Assembly (NCBI GenBank): GCA_018064685.1
Contig: JAGHUS010000045.1
Location: 1 to 43,623, forward strand
Reading direction: 5' to 3'
Source: Bacteroidales bacterium
GTDB lineage: Bacteria > Bacteroidota > Bacteroidia > Bacteroidales > Bacteroidaceae
Length of the DNA: 43,623 nt
Position 1 is the stretch's first letter. Every line of letters starts with the position of its first letter. Of the stretch, positions 36,358 through 43,623 are shown in pieces. Made by a program: the position numbers and the translations under genes. The notes beneath the pieces were generated by a model that was not told where the DNA came from, did not search any database, and was given only the letters and a program-made list of their open reading frames with translations.

Positions 36358-38526
36358 TCAGCTGCCCATCTCGGACACAAACTTGATGCGCACCAGTCGA
36401 ATTTCGTCAGCCGAATACTCTCCCTCGAAATAGTCACACGCCTCGTCGATGCTGTCGGATGCCGATGTCATGAAATAATCATATATTTCCTGCACGAAAT
36501 CCTCTTCCAGTTCCTCGTTGATGTAGTAGTCGATATTCAGCTTCGTACCGCTCTGCACAATCGAGTATACCTGCGCCAGCAGTTCCTCGTATTCCATTCC
36601 CTCGGCCTTGGCAATGTCGGGCAGAGGCACACGGCGGTCGATGTGGCGCACGATGTTCATCCTCTTGTTGGTCTTGTTGGCCGACTTGTACACATACTCG
36701 TCGTCCATGCAGTCCAGTCCCTCCTCCTGACAGTACTTGGCTATCAGTTCGCAGAACTCCTTGCCATAGCGATGTGCCTTTCCTTCGCTCACACCGTATA
36801 TCTTCTGCAACTGCTTCACACTGACGGGATAGAACGTGGCCATCTCGTCGAGCGATTTGTCCATGAAGATGACATAGGGAGGGATGTTAAGTCGTTCGCC
36901 CATGGCGCGACGCAAGTCACGCAGCATCTTCACCAATGTCTCGTCGAGTACCGACGTCATCTGCGGAGCTTCGGAAACAGCCTCGTTGAACTCTCGGTCC
37001 TCGGACATCATAAAGGTGGCAGGATGGTCGATGAACTTACGGCCCTGCTTTGTCAGCATCACCTGTCCGTATGTCTCAATGTCCTTCGTCATATAACCTG
37101 CCAGGATGCCTTGACGCAACACGGCATTCCAGAACGACATGGATTTTCCTTCGCCAATGCCGAAGCACTCAAGGTCGTTATGATGATGGGCACGGATATC
37201 CTCCGACTCACGTCCGATGAGCATATTAACGAGATAATCCACCTTGAACTGCTCCTTCACGTCACGAATGACAATGAGCGCCTTCTGCAGCTCCTGCTGG
37301 CCATCAAAGAACTCACGCGGATGCTTGCAGTTATCGCAGTTGCAGCAGTTCGCCTCTTCATACGCCTCGTCGAAGTAATGGAGCAGCACACGTCGGCGGC
37401 ACACATTCGTCTCGGCATAGGTGGCGGTCTCCTCCAGCAGTTGCTTGCCTATCTCCTGTTCCGCTACGGGCTTGTCAGCCATGAACTTCTTCAGCTTCTC
37501 CAAGTCTTTGCGGGCATAGAATGCCAGACAGATGCCTTCACCGCCGTCACGTCCGGCACGCCCCGTCTCCTGGTAATACCCCTCCAGACTCTTAGGCATG
37601 TCGTAATGGATAACGTAGCGCACATCGGGCTTGTCGATGCCCATACCGAAGGCTATGGTGGCCACGATGACGTCGATACGCTCCATGATGAAATCGTCCT
37701 GCGTGCTGGAACGCACATTATTCTCCATACCCGCATGATAGGCCTGGGCACGTATGCCATTGGCCTTGAGCACAGCAGCCAGGTCTTCTACCTTCTTTCG
37801 GCTCAGGCAATACACGATGCCGCTCTTGCCCTGATGCTGACGGATGAATTCGACGATGTCCTTGTCCACATTCTTGGTCTTGGGACGCACCTCGTAATAC
37901 AGATTGGGACGGTTGAACGAGCTGCGGAACTCATCGGCATCGGCCATGCCGAGGTTCTTCTTGATGTCCTGTCGCACCTTGTCGGTAGCCGTGGCGGTGA
38001 GGGCAATGATGGGAGCCACGCCGATACGGTCGACCAGAGGGCGTATCTTGCGGTACTCGGGACGGAAGTCATGTCCCCACTCCGAGATGCAATGAGCCTC
38101 ATCCACAGCATAGAACGAAATCTTGATGCTGCGCAGATATTCGATATTCTCTTCCTTGGTAAGCGATTCGGGAGCCACATACAGCAGCTTCGTGATGCCT
38201 TTGCTGATATCCTGCTTCACCTGGTCGATGACCGTCTTGGTGAGCGAGGAGTTGATGCAATGGGCTATTCCGTCAATCGAGCTGACCTGGCGTATGGCAT
38301 CCACCTGATTCTTCATCAAGGCGATGAGAGGCGATATGATAATAGCCGTACCCTCCATAAGAAGGGCGGGCAACTGGTAGCAGAGAGACTTGCCGCCACC
38401 CGTAGGCATCAGCACGAACGTGTCACGTCCGTTCAGCACATTACGGATTATCGCTTCCTGGTGGCCTTTGAAACCATCAAAGCCAAAATAGCGTTTCAGT
38501 TGTTCATTAAGATTGACATTTTCCAT
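36358..38526 (-). CDS. recQ: ATP-dependent DNA helicase RecQ
   Basis: A 722-residue 3'-5' helicase of recombination repair. Walker A is MPTGGGKSLCYQLPA (39-53), the DEAH box VDEAHCISEWGHDFR, motif VI ETGRAGRDG. Next come the RQC zinc cluster (CRRRVLLHYF then CCNCDNC) and an HRDC domain (about 530-605, LRDLRRAMGERLNIPPYVIF). A further 110 acidic residues after HRDC include an HTH_40-like segment (VPLPDIAKAEGMEYEELLAQ). The E. coli enzyme has about 610 residues; the extension is common in Bacteroidota. The gene sits between clpX and guaB in the same orientation. Confidence 0.95.
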   Translation of the reverse strand: MENVNLNEQLKRYFGFDGFKGHQEAIIRNVLNGRDTFVLMPTGGGKSLCYQLPALLMEGTAIIISPLIALMKNQVDAIRQVSSIDGIAHCINSSLTKTVIDQVKQDISKGITKLLYVAPESLTKEENIEYLRSIKISFYAVDEAHCISEWGHDFRPEYRKIRPLVDRIGVAPIIALTATATDKVRQDIKKNLGMADADEFRSSFNRPNLYYEVRPKTKNVDKDIVEFIRQHQGKSGIVYCLSRKKVEDLAAVLKANGIRAQAYHAGMENNVRSSTQDDFIMERIDVIVATIAFGMGIDKPDVRYVIHYDMPKSLEGYYQETGRAGRDGGEGICLAFYARKDLEKLKKFMADKPVAEQEIGKQLLEETATYAETNVCRRRVLLHYFDEAYEEANCCNCDNCKHPREFFDGQQELQKALIVIRDVKEQFKVDYLVNMLIGRESEDIRAHHHNDLECFGIGEGKSMSFWNAVLRQGILAGYMTKDIETYGQVMLTKQGRKFIDHPATFMMSEDREFNEAVSEAPQMTSVLDETLVKMLRDLRRAMGERLNIPPYVIFMDKSLDEMATFYPVSVKQLQKIYGVSEGKAHRYGKEFCELIAKYCQEEGLDCMDDEYVYKSANKTNKRMNIVRHIDRRVPLPDIAKAEGMEYEELLAQVYSIVQSGTKLNIDYYINEELEEDFVQEIYDYFMTSASDSIDEACDYFEGEYSADEIRLVRIKFVSEMGS

Positions 38527-38676
38527 GGAGGGTTGTTTTATTGTTTAATTAAGAATTATGAAAGAAGGCAGAAGAATGGGTGTTCGTCATGCCAACATCT
38601 TCCGCTACACAATTCCTGAATCCCGATTCATCATCACTTTACTTTCATTCATTCCCAATTACTACATATACGGTGC

Positions 38677-38756
38677 AAAAAAAGCTAGCCTTTGTTTAGT
38701 TATACAAAGTTATACAAAAAACTTCATAAATAACCAAACAAAGGCCAACTTTTTTT
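38677..38756 (-). terminator. long-stem bidirectional terminator after clpX
   Basis: A 27-base arm (38677-38703) pairs with 38730-38756 with four mismatches. Both ends are A7 and T7, so on either strand the stem ends in a T-run (AGGCTAGCTTTTTTT on the minus strand). It ends the clpP-clpX message 48 bases past the clpX stop. The loop contains the recQ promoter-like box. Confidence 0.88.
38705..38738 (-). promoter_or_regulatory. possible recQ promoter inside the clpX terminator loop
   Basis: The minus strand reads TTTG, 22 bases, then TAACTTTG (38712-38705). It is the only TAnnTTTG box between clpX and recQ. The box lies in the loop and part of the stem of the terminator. Confidence 0.5.
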
Positions 38757-38803
38757 AAATCTCTCCGCAAAAAATGCTATTTAGAGAGGATTTTGCACAT
38801 TTT

Positions 38804-40045
38804 TCACTTGGACAGAGGCAGATTAGCCTTCTCCAAACGCTCTTGCGCATAGTCCTTGGTCACCACAAACTTCTTCTCCTTCCACGAGGGACTCTCGTAC
38901 TGAGCCTCCACCATCACAGCCTCCATGATAGAGCGCAATCCACGTGCACCCAGCTTGTACTCCACAGCCTTGTCCACCATGTACTCCAGTGCCTCGGGCT
39001 CGAACGAGAGTTCAATGCCGTCCATCTCGAAGAGTTTGATCTGCTGCTTCACCAACGAATTCTTGGGCTCGGTGAGGATATTGCGCAGAGCGGTACGGTC
39101 GAGGGGATTGAGGTAGGTGAGCACGGGCAGACGACCGATAATCTCTGGAATCAGACCGAAGCTCTTCAGGTCCTGAGGCAGGATGTACTTCATGAAGTTC
39201 TCGCGGTCGAGCTTGGCGTTTGCCTGCACGTTGTCATATCCCACCACGTGGGTATTGAGACGCTGGGCTATCTTGCGCTCGATGCCGTCGAAGGCACCAC
39301 CGCAGATGAAGAGGATGTTGCGCGTGTTGACGTGCACATAGTCCTGGTCGGGATGCTTGCGTCCACCCTTGGGGGGCACGTTGACCATGCTGCCCTCGAG
39401 CAACTTCAGCAAGCCCTGCTGAACGCCCTCGCCGCTCACGTCGCGCGTGATGCTGGGATTGTCGCTCTTGCGTGCAATCTTGTCTATCTCGTCGATGAAG
39501 ACGATGCCCCGCTCGGTAGCCTCCACGTCGAAGTCGGCCACCTGCAGCAGGCGCGAGAGGATGCTCTCCACGTCCTCGCCCACATAACCGGCCTCGGTAA
39601 ACACCGTTGCATCGACAATGGTGAAGGGTACGTTGAGCAGCTTGGCGATGGAGCGGGCCAGAAGGGTCTTACCGGTACCGGTGGGACCCACCATGATGAC
39701 ATTGCTCTTCTCGATCTCCACACCCGAACCGTCGTCCTGCTGTCCCAGACGCTTGTAGTGGTTGTACACCGACACGGCCAGATAGCGCTTTGCATCGTCC
39801 TGACCTATCACATACTGGTCCAGATACTCCTTTATCTCCTTGGGTTTGGGAATCTTATTTAGGTTCAGATTGAACTTACTCTTGCCCGACTTCGGTTCTT
39901 CATCGTCCAAAGTGGTGGAAGCGATCTCGTAGGCCTGACGGGCGCAACTGTCGCAGATGCAAGCGTTCAAGCCTGTTATCATGAGCGACACCTCGCCGTC
40001 GCTACGTCCGCAAAACGAGCAAGTGTTTTTTATTTTCTTTGCCAT
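38804..40045 (-). CDS. clpX: ATP-dependent Clp protease ATP-binding subunit ClpX
   Basis: A 413-residue AAA+ unfoldase that feeds substrates to ClpP. The N-terminal zinc-binding domain has four Cys (CSFCGRSDG and CICDSC). Walker A is GPTGTGKT, Walker B is [11 protein letters not shown], pore loops GYVGED and RKHPDQD-type loop 2 are present, and the C-terminal small domain ends with [10 protein letters not shown]. Length is standard. It follows clpP by 10 bases and is closed by a strong terminator. Confidence 0.98.
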   Translation of the reverse strand: MAKKIKNTCSFCGRSDGEVSLMITGLNACICDSCARQAYEIASTTLDDEEPKSGKSKFNLNLNKIPKPKEIKEYLDQYVIGQDDAKRYLAVSVYNHYKRLGQQDDGSGVEIEKSNVIMVGPTGTGKTLLARSIAKLLNVPFTIVDATVFTEAGYVGEDVESILSRLLQVADFDVEATERGIVFIDEIDKIARKSDNPSITRDVSGEGVQQGLLKLLEGSMVNVPPKGGRKHPDQDYVHVNTRNILFICGGAFDGIERKIAQRLNTHVVGYDNVQANAKLDRENFMKYILPQDLKSFGLIPEIIGRLPVLTYLNPLDRTALRNILTEPKNSLVKQQIKLFEMDGIELSFEPEALEYMVDKAVEYKLGARGLRSIMEAVMVEAQYESPSWKEKKFVVTKDYAQERLEKANLPLSK

Positions 40046-40055
40046 TTATGCCTAA

Positions 40056-40727
40056 TTACTTTTTGCTGATAATGCGGTCTATCATGCCGTAATCCAGTGC
40101 CTCCTGGGCCGTCATCCAGTAGTCGCGGTCGCTGTCTGCCCATACCTTGTCGAACTCGGTGTGCGAGTGGTCGGCGATGATGGTGTACAGTTCCTTCTTC
40201 AACTTCTGTATCTCGCGAGCGGTAATCTCGATGTCGCTGGCCTGACCCTGTGCACCGCCCATGGGCTGATGTATCATCACACGGCTATGCTTCAGCGCAC
40301 TGCGCTTGCCCTCCTGGCCTGCCACGAGCAGCACGGCAGCCATCGAGGCAGCCATACCTGTACAGATGGTGGCCACATCGCTCTGCACCAGCTGCATGGT
40401 GTCGTAGATGCCAAGTCCGGCATACACACTGCCGCCGGGCGAGTTGATATAGATGCTGATGTCCTTGCCGGGGTCGCAGCTGTCCAGATAGAGCAGCTGT
40501 GCCTGAAGGGTATTGGCAGTGTAGTCGTCAATCTGCGTACCGAGGAAGATGATGCGGTCCATCATTAGACGGCTGAACACATCCATCTGGGTCACGTTCA
40601 GCTGACGCTCCTCGAGGATATAGGGGTTCAAGTACTGGTTCTGTGCCGAGATGACATCGTGCAACACCAAACTGTCAATACCAGCCTTCTTGGTGGCAAA
40701 CTTTTCAAAATCGTTCTGCATATTCAT
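40056..40727 (-). CDS. clpP: ATP-dependent Clp protease proteolytic subunit
   Basis: A 223-residue serine protease with the catalytic triad Ser128 (GMAASMA), His153 (MIHQPMGGAQG) and Asp202 (SDRDYWM), spaced exactly as in the family (25 and 49 residues). INSPGGSVYAGLGIYD is also diagnostic. An N-terminal part of about 25 residues precedes the mature fold and is probably processed. A second ATG two codons in (MQNDFEK) is an equally possible start. It is translated together with clpX; tig lies 258 bases upstream. Confidence 0.97.
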   Translation of the reverse strand: MNMQNDFEKFATKKAGIDSLVLHDVISAQNQYLNPYILEERQLNVTQMDVFSRLMMDRIIFLGTQIDDYTANTLQAQLLYLDSCDPGKDISIYINSPGGSVYAGLGIYDTMQLVQSDVATICTGMAASMAAVLLVAGQEGKRSALKHSRVMIHQPMGGAQGQASDIEITAREIQKLKKELYTIIADHSHTEFDKVWADSDRDYWMTAQEALDYGMIDRIISKK

Positions 40728-40900
40728 ATTATATTATATTAAGGTAATATTATGTGCGAAATCACCCTCTCTGTGGGTGAACGTGGCAATTATACACGTT
40801 ATTAATGAAACAGCCAAATTCTACGCAGAGATTTTTCGTTTCACGCCGCTTCGCACTTACTACCCTTCATTCATGTTTCGCAAATTCAACTCTAGACGAA

Positions 40901-40940
40901 GATTCCACAGACCTCACGAGCTGGTGAAATCTGCGGAATC
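40901..40940 (-). terminator. hairpin after tig (GATTCCGCAGA type)
   Basis: GATTCCACAGA (40901-40911) pairs with TCTGCGGAATC (40930-40940), 11 bp with one G-T pair, 45 bases past the tig stop. There is no T-run. A second hairpin, TCACCC/GGGTGA, lies nearer clpP at about 40763-40781. These may reduce, not stop, read-through into clpP. Confidence 0.4.
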
Positions 40941-40985
40941 CCTTTGTGTCTTATGCGTTTCTTTTCCTTGCGGAATGTCAGCAGA

Positions 40986-42332
40986 TTACTTGAACATGGC
41001 GTTGAACTCCTCCATGCTCACCTCCTTGGTGTTCAGCTTGACGGTAGCAAGAGCCTTCTCGACAATCTTGTTCTCGACGGTGCGGGTTACCAAGCCCTCT
41101 GCCTGACGCTTGTCCTGAAGCATTGAGTTGGCGTAGTTGGTCAGTGCATCCTCGGGAACGTTCTGCATACCATACTGTGCGAACTGCATGCGAGCAATCA
41201 TCTTGGCAGTCTCCAATACGTCAGCCTGCTCTACCTTCAGCTCGAACTGGTCGCTCAGCTGCTCCTTGATGAGGTGCCATGTCAGCTCCTTCACGCTCTG
41301 TGTGTACTCCTCGTCGGTGAACTCCTTCTCGGGGTTGTTCATCTTCATGATGCGCTTCAGCATAGCCTCGGGATAGGTCAGCTCGCCGATGCGGCCCTCG
41401 AGATAGGTGCGCATATCCAGACCGAACTTGTAGTTGCTGTCGTTCTTGTACTCCTCCTCCAGGTTCTTGCGGATGGCAGCACGGAACTCCTCCTCGCTGG
41501 TAATCTTACCTTCGCCAAATACTTGGTCGAACAGCTCCTGATTAACCTCAGCGGGTACGTAGCGGCTGATATCCTCGATCTGGAAGCTGAAGTCGCAAGT
41601 CAGATCCTTCACCTGCTCCTTCTCTACCTTCAGCAGGCTCGACAGCTCAGTCTCGTTGCCGTCGTATGCCTTCGAGGGGTTGAGGATGAGCACATCGTTC
41701 ACCTTTGCACCCTCGAACTTCTTCTTCTCGTCATCGTTCTTGAAGTAGTCGGGCAGCATCACAGCGCCCTCTACCTGTACGCCACCTTCCAGTACGCTGC
41801 CACTCTCGTCCAGCTGAGCCAGAATACCCTTCACCATGTCATGGCTCTGGTACTCCTCAACCTTCTCCTGATGACCGGCACGGCTGCACAGACCCTGTAC
41901 CTGGCTGTCAACCATCTCGTCGGTAACGGCGATGTTATAGAAATCGATGGTATCCTTGTCGCTCAGCTTGGCGTCGAACTCGGGAGCCAGAGCCACGTCG
42001 AACACGAAGGTCAGCACGTCCATAGTCTCGAAGTCTACAGGACCCTGCTTCTCGCTGGGCAGAGGCTCGCCCAGCACGTTCAGCTTCTCCTCGCGGATGT
42101 AGCCGTACAGCTTCTCGCCCAGCATCTTGTTGATCTGCTCGGCAGTGCACTCAGCACCGAAGCGCTTCTTCAACAAGCCCATGGGCACCTGTCCGGGACG
42201 GAAGCCAGGCATCTGAGCCTTCTTCTTCAAGTCCTTCAGGGCCTTCTCAACATTGGCTGCGTAGTCAGCCTTCTCCATCTCTACGGTGATCAGACCGTTC
42301 ACCGCGTCAACTTTCTCAAATTTTACGTTCAT
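40986..42332 (-). CDS. tig: trigger factor
   Basis: A 448-residue ribosome-associated chaperone and prolyl isomerase. The ribosome-binding signature is PGFRPGQVPMGLLKKRFG (near 43-60). The central FKBP-like domain (about 150-240) is weakly conserved, as in other Bacteroidota, and the helical C-terminal chaperone arms are rich in Glu, Lys and Met. The order tig-clpP-clpX is conserved widely in bacteria. It has a full promoter 88 bases upstream. Confidence 0.93.
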   Translation of the reverse strand: MNVKFEKVDAVNGLITVEMEKADYAANVEKALKDLKKKAQMPGFRPGQVPMGLLKKRFGAECTAEQINKMLGEKLYGYIREEKLNVLGEPLPSEKQGPVDFETMDVLTFVFDVALAPEFDAKLSDKDTIDFYNIAVTDEMVDSQVQGLCSRAGHQEKVEEYQSHDMVKGILAQLDESGSVLEGGVQVEGAVMLPDYFKNDDEKKKFEGAKVNDVLILNPSKAYDGNETELSSLLKVEKEQVKDLTCDFSFQIEDISRYVPAEVNQELFDQVFGEGKITSEEEFRAAIRKNLEEEYKNDSNYKFGLDMRTYLEGRIGELTYPEAMLKRIMKMNNPEKEFTDEEYTQSVKELTWHLIKEQLSDQFELKVEQADVLETAKMIARMQFAQYGMQNVPEDALTNYANSMLQDKRQAEGLVTRTVENKIVEKALATVKLNTKEVSMEEFNAMFK

Positions 42333-42419
42333 TGTATTTATCTTTTTTGTTTTGTTTTTATCTCATTTTGCCTCGTGGCAGCAGACCGTACTTATCGGCC
42401 CATACCACATTTGAGCGCG

Positions 42420-42451
42420 CAAAGGTACAACAATATTTTCACAATTCCAAA
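42420..42451 (-). promoter_or_regulatory. promoter of tig(-clpP-clpX)
   Basis: On the minus strand TTTG, 20 bases, then TACCTTTG, then GCGCGC. Both elements and the spacing match the Bacteroidota consensus. Confidence 0.85.
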
Positions 42452-42725
42452 CTTTTAACTGCCTTTTACATATTATTTAGGAATTGTACGAAACGAATCC
42501 CTTCATGCTTCTAGCACCCAACGACCACAATTCGCCGTTAGTTTGTAAGGATATCTTTAAGTTTTACCCCATTCTGAGAGCAATCTTTTCCATCACCCCG
42601 AAGAAAGGCTCCAAATAAAGCAATATCACACCTTATTGATTATCAATGATATAGAAAAACACACACTTAAAAAAAGTTCCTATAACAGCACAAAAATCGG
42701 CCAAAACCCGACGGATTTCAGTCCG

Positions 42726-42788
42726 AAACCGCTAGGAGTTTCAAACAAAACCGCTAGGAGTTTCTGAAAAAGTCGCTGCGGTAATTTC
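42726..42788. repeat. 22-bp tandem repeat, three copies
   Basis: AAACCGCTAGGAGTTTC occurs at 42726-42742 and identically at 42748-42764. A diverged third copy (AAGTCGCTGCGGTAATTTC) ends at 42788. The CGCT cores are 22 bases apart each time. Confidence 0.75.
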
Positions 42789-42896
42789 AAAAGAACGTAG
42801 CAACACTCCAAAAAGCGCCTATTTTGCGCAACAGAAACATGCGAAACGCCTTCGGTTTTCTCTAGAAGGAGCAAAAAGTCAACACTATTTTGTAAA

Positions 42897-42925
42897 TTGT
42901 TTTACCGCTATACCCTTTATCTTTG
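42897..42925 (+). promoter_or_regulatory. promoter-like sequence facing into the lptB antisense strand
   Basis: On the plus strand TTG (42897-42899), 18 bases, then TATCTTTG (42918-42925), fitting the TAnnTTTG consensus. No plus-strand gene follows before lptB ends at 42981 on the other strand. It could be chance, a remnant, or the start of an antisense or small RNA. Confidence 0.35.
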
Positions 42926-42980
42926 CCCGAGAAGGCAACAATTTGTCACTGCGGAGAAATGCTTTTATTCATTTGGCACA

Positions 42981-43623
42981 TCATCTGGTCTCTGCCGCCT
43001 CGCGCTCTTTCTCCATAGCAGCGAAGTCCTTCATGCGCAGGACGAAGCTGTTTGTAAGGTATCTTTCCTTAACAACGGGATTCTCGGCCAACTCCTGCGG
43101 CTTGCCTTTGAAGAGTATCTGACCCTCGAAGAGCATATAGGCACGATCAGTGATACAGAGAGTCTCCTCGACGTTATGGTCGGTAATGAGTACGCCGATG
43201 TTCTTCTGCTTCAACTTCCACACAATGAACTGAATATCCTCCACCGCAATGGGGTCGACGCCAGCGAAGGGTTCGTCGAGCATGATGAACTTGGGGTCGA
43301 TGGCCAGACAGCGGGCTATCTCGCAACGGCGGCGCTCGCCACCCGAGAGTCGGTCGCCATTGTTCTTACGTACTTTCTGTAAACGAAATTCTGCAATAAG
43401 ACTCTCCAGCTTCTCGCGCTGATAAGCCTTTGGCTTGCCGGTGAGCTCGAGCACCGAGGCTATATTGTCCTCGACAGACATCTTGCGGAAGACGGAGGCC
43501 TCCTGTGCCAGATAGCCGATGCCAAGACGGGCACGCTTGTAGACGGGGTATTTGGTAATCTCCTGTCCGCCCAGATAGATATGACCGGCGTTGGGCACGA
43601 CAAGTCCGGTGGTCATGTAGAAC
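42981..43623 (-). CDS. lptB: LPS export ABC transporter ATP-binding protein, C-terminal part
   Basis: About 214 residues of an ABC ATPase, cut by the window edge before the Walker A motif; FYMTTGLVVPNAG corresponds to the sequence just after it. The Q-loop is GYLAQEASVFRKM, the ABC signature LSGGERRRCEIARCLA, Walker B FIMLDEPFAGVDP and the switch His is in ITDHNVEETL. LptB powers extraction of LPS from the inner membrane with LptFG. EASVFRKMSVEDNI and DEPFAGVDPIAV are typical of LptB among ABC proteins. The C-terminus is slightly extended with Lys/Glu-rich residues (MEKEREAAETR). Confidence 0.93.
   Translation of the reverse strand, partial: FYMTTGLVVPNAGHIYLGGQEITKYPVYKRARLGIGYLAQEASVFRKMSVEDNIASVLELTGKPKAYQREKLESLIAEFRLQKVRKNNGDRLSGGERRRCEIARCLAIDPKFIMLDEPFAGVDPIAVEDIQFIVWKLKQKNIGVLITDHNVEETLCITDRAYMLFEGQILFKGKPQELAENPVVKERYLTNSFVLRMKDFAAMEKEREAAETR

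Larger units (their letters stand above)
42333..42980. other. 650-base spacer between lptB and tig
   Basis: No protein gene is supported here. It contains the tig promoter (42420-42451), a plain AT-rich stretch, a 22-bp repeat array (42726-42788) and a plus-strand promoter-like sequence (42897-42925). No lptB terminator with a clear stem was found. Confidence 0.7.

Noticed and set aside
36643..38619. 658-codon plus-strand ORF opposite recQ
   Set aside because: Shadow of recQ, which shows all helicase motifs; the ORF has no recognisable domain.
38527..38803. Small ORF 38558-38758 on the plus strand
   Set aside because: It crosses the terminator hairpin and its translation has no recognisable features.

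Overview
The window reads as a chromosomal segment of a Bacteroidota bacterium, most likely Prevotellaceae (Prevotella/Segatella copri-like). The evidence is promoters of the TAnnTTTG type, several with a TTTG element about 20 bases upstream; no obvious Shine-Dalgarno sequences; lipoproteins with acidic residues after the lipobox Cys; a BtuB/BtuG-type cobalamin surface system; a BspA-like leucine-rich-repeat protein with a T9SS-like tail; and the order tig-clpP-clpX-recQ-guaB-surA-surA-ostA. Almost every gene lies on the minus strand. The one large exception is a 3.8 kb plus-strand gene at 8644-12408.

Layout, left to right. 1-2300 is an accessory, decaying region: a small antitoxin-like gene followed by only the C-terminal part of a GNAT-type partner, a 300-base tract almost free of G, short tandem and inverted repeats, a MITE-like element and a truncated IS1634-type transposase. 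2372-8495 is an L-rhamnose operon read right to left: rhaB, rhaA, an MFS sugar transporter, rhaD, rhaM and a guanine-deaminase-like gene, closed by a strong terminator. Divergent from it is the 1254-residue protein that joins a GT2 glycosyltransferase, a HIT/DUF4922 nucleotidyltransferase-like domain and a SpoIID domain without any visible export signal. 12409-12911 holds no gene but contains a terminator, a regular 22-bp tandem array and TAAACGAC-type repeats.

12912-18850 is a cobalamin uptake locus: a cobalamin riboswitch, btuB, a BtuG-like surface beta-propeller lipoprotein, btuF and btuC, with no btuD ATPase in the window. 18957-26246 carries a BspA-like LRR gene overlapping the end of asnS, an rRNA pseudouridine synthase with a repetitive RPSYQQR/GGYGQQR N-terminus, purB, two identical tRNA-Val genes and trpS. 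26445-27638 is a major OmpA-family porin. 27799-36201 is guaB, two parvulin chaperones (SurA-like), an OstA/LptA-like protein, a small membrane protein and mutL. 36358-43623 is recQ, clpX, clpP, tig and the C-terminal part of lptB.

How the genes work together: the rha genes convert L-rhamnose to dihydroxyacetone phosphate and lactaldehyde. The btu genes capture B12 at the cell surface and move it inward under riboswitch control. The surA, ostA and lptB genes serve outer-membrane protein and LPS assembly. tig, clpP and clpX form a protein folding and degradation unit. The least explained items are the GT2-HIT-SpoIID fusion, the deaminase in the rhamnose operon, the recurrent 22-23 bp intergenic tandem arrays and the G-free tract. 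All identifications were made by reading the sequence; no database search was run.
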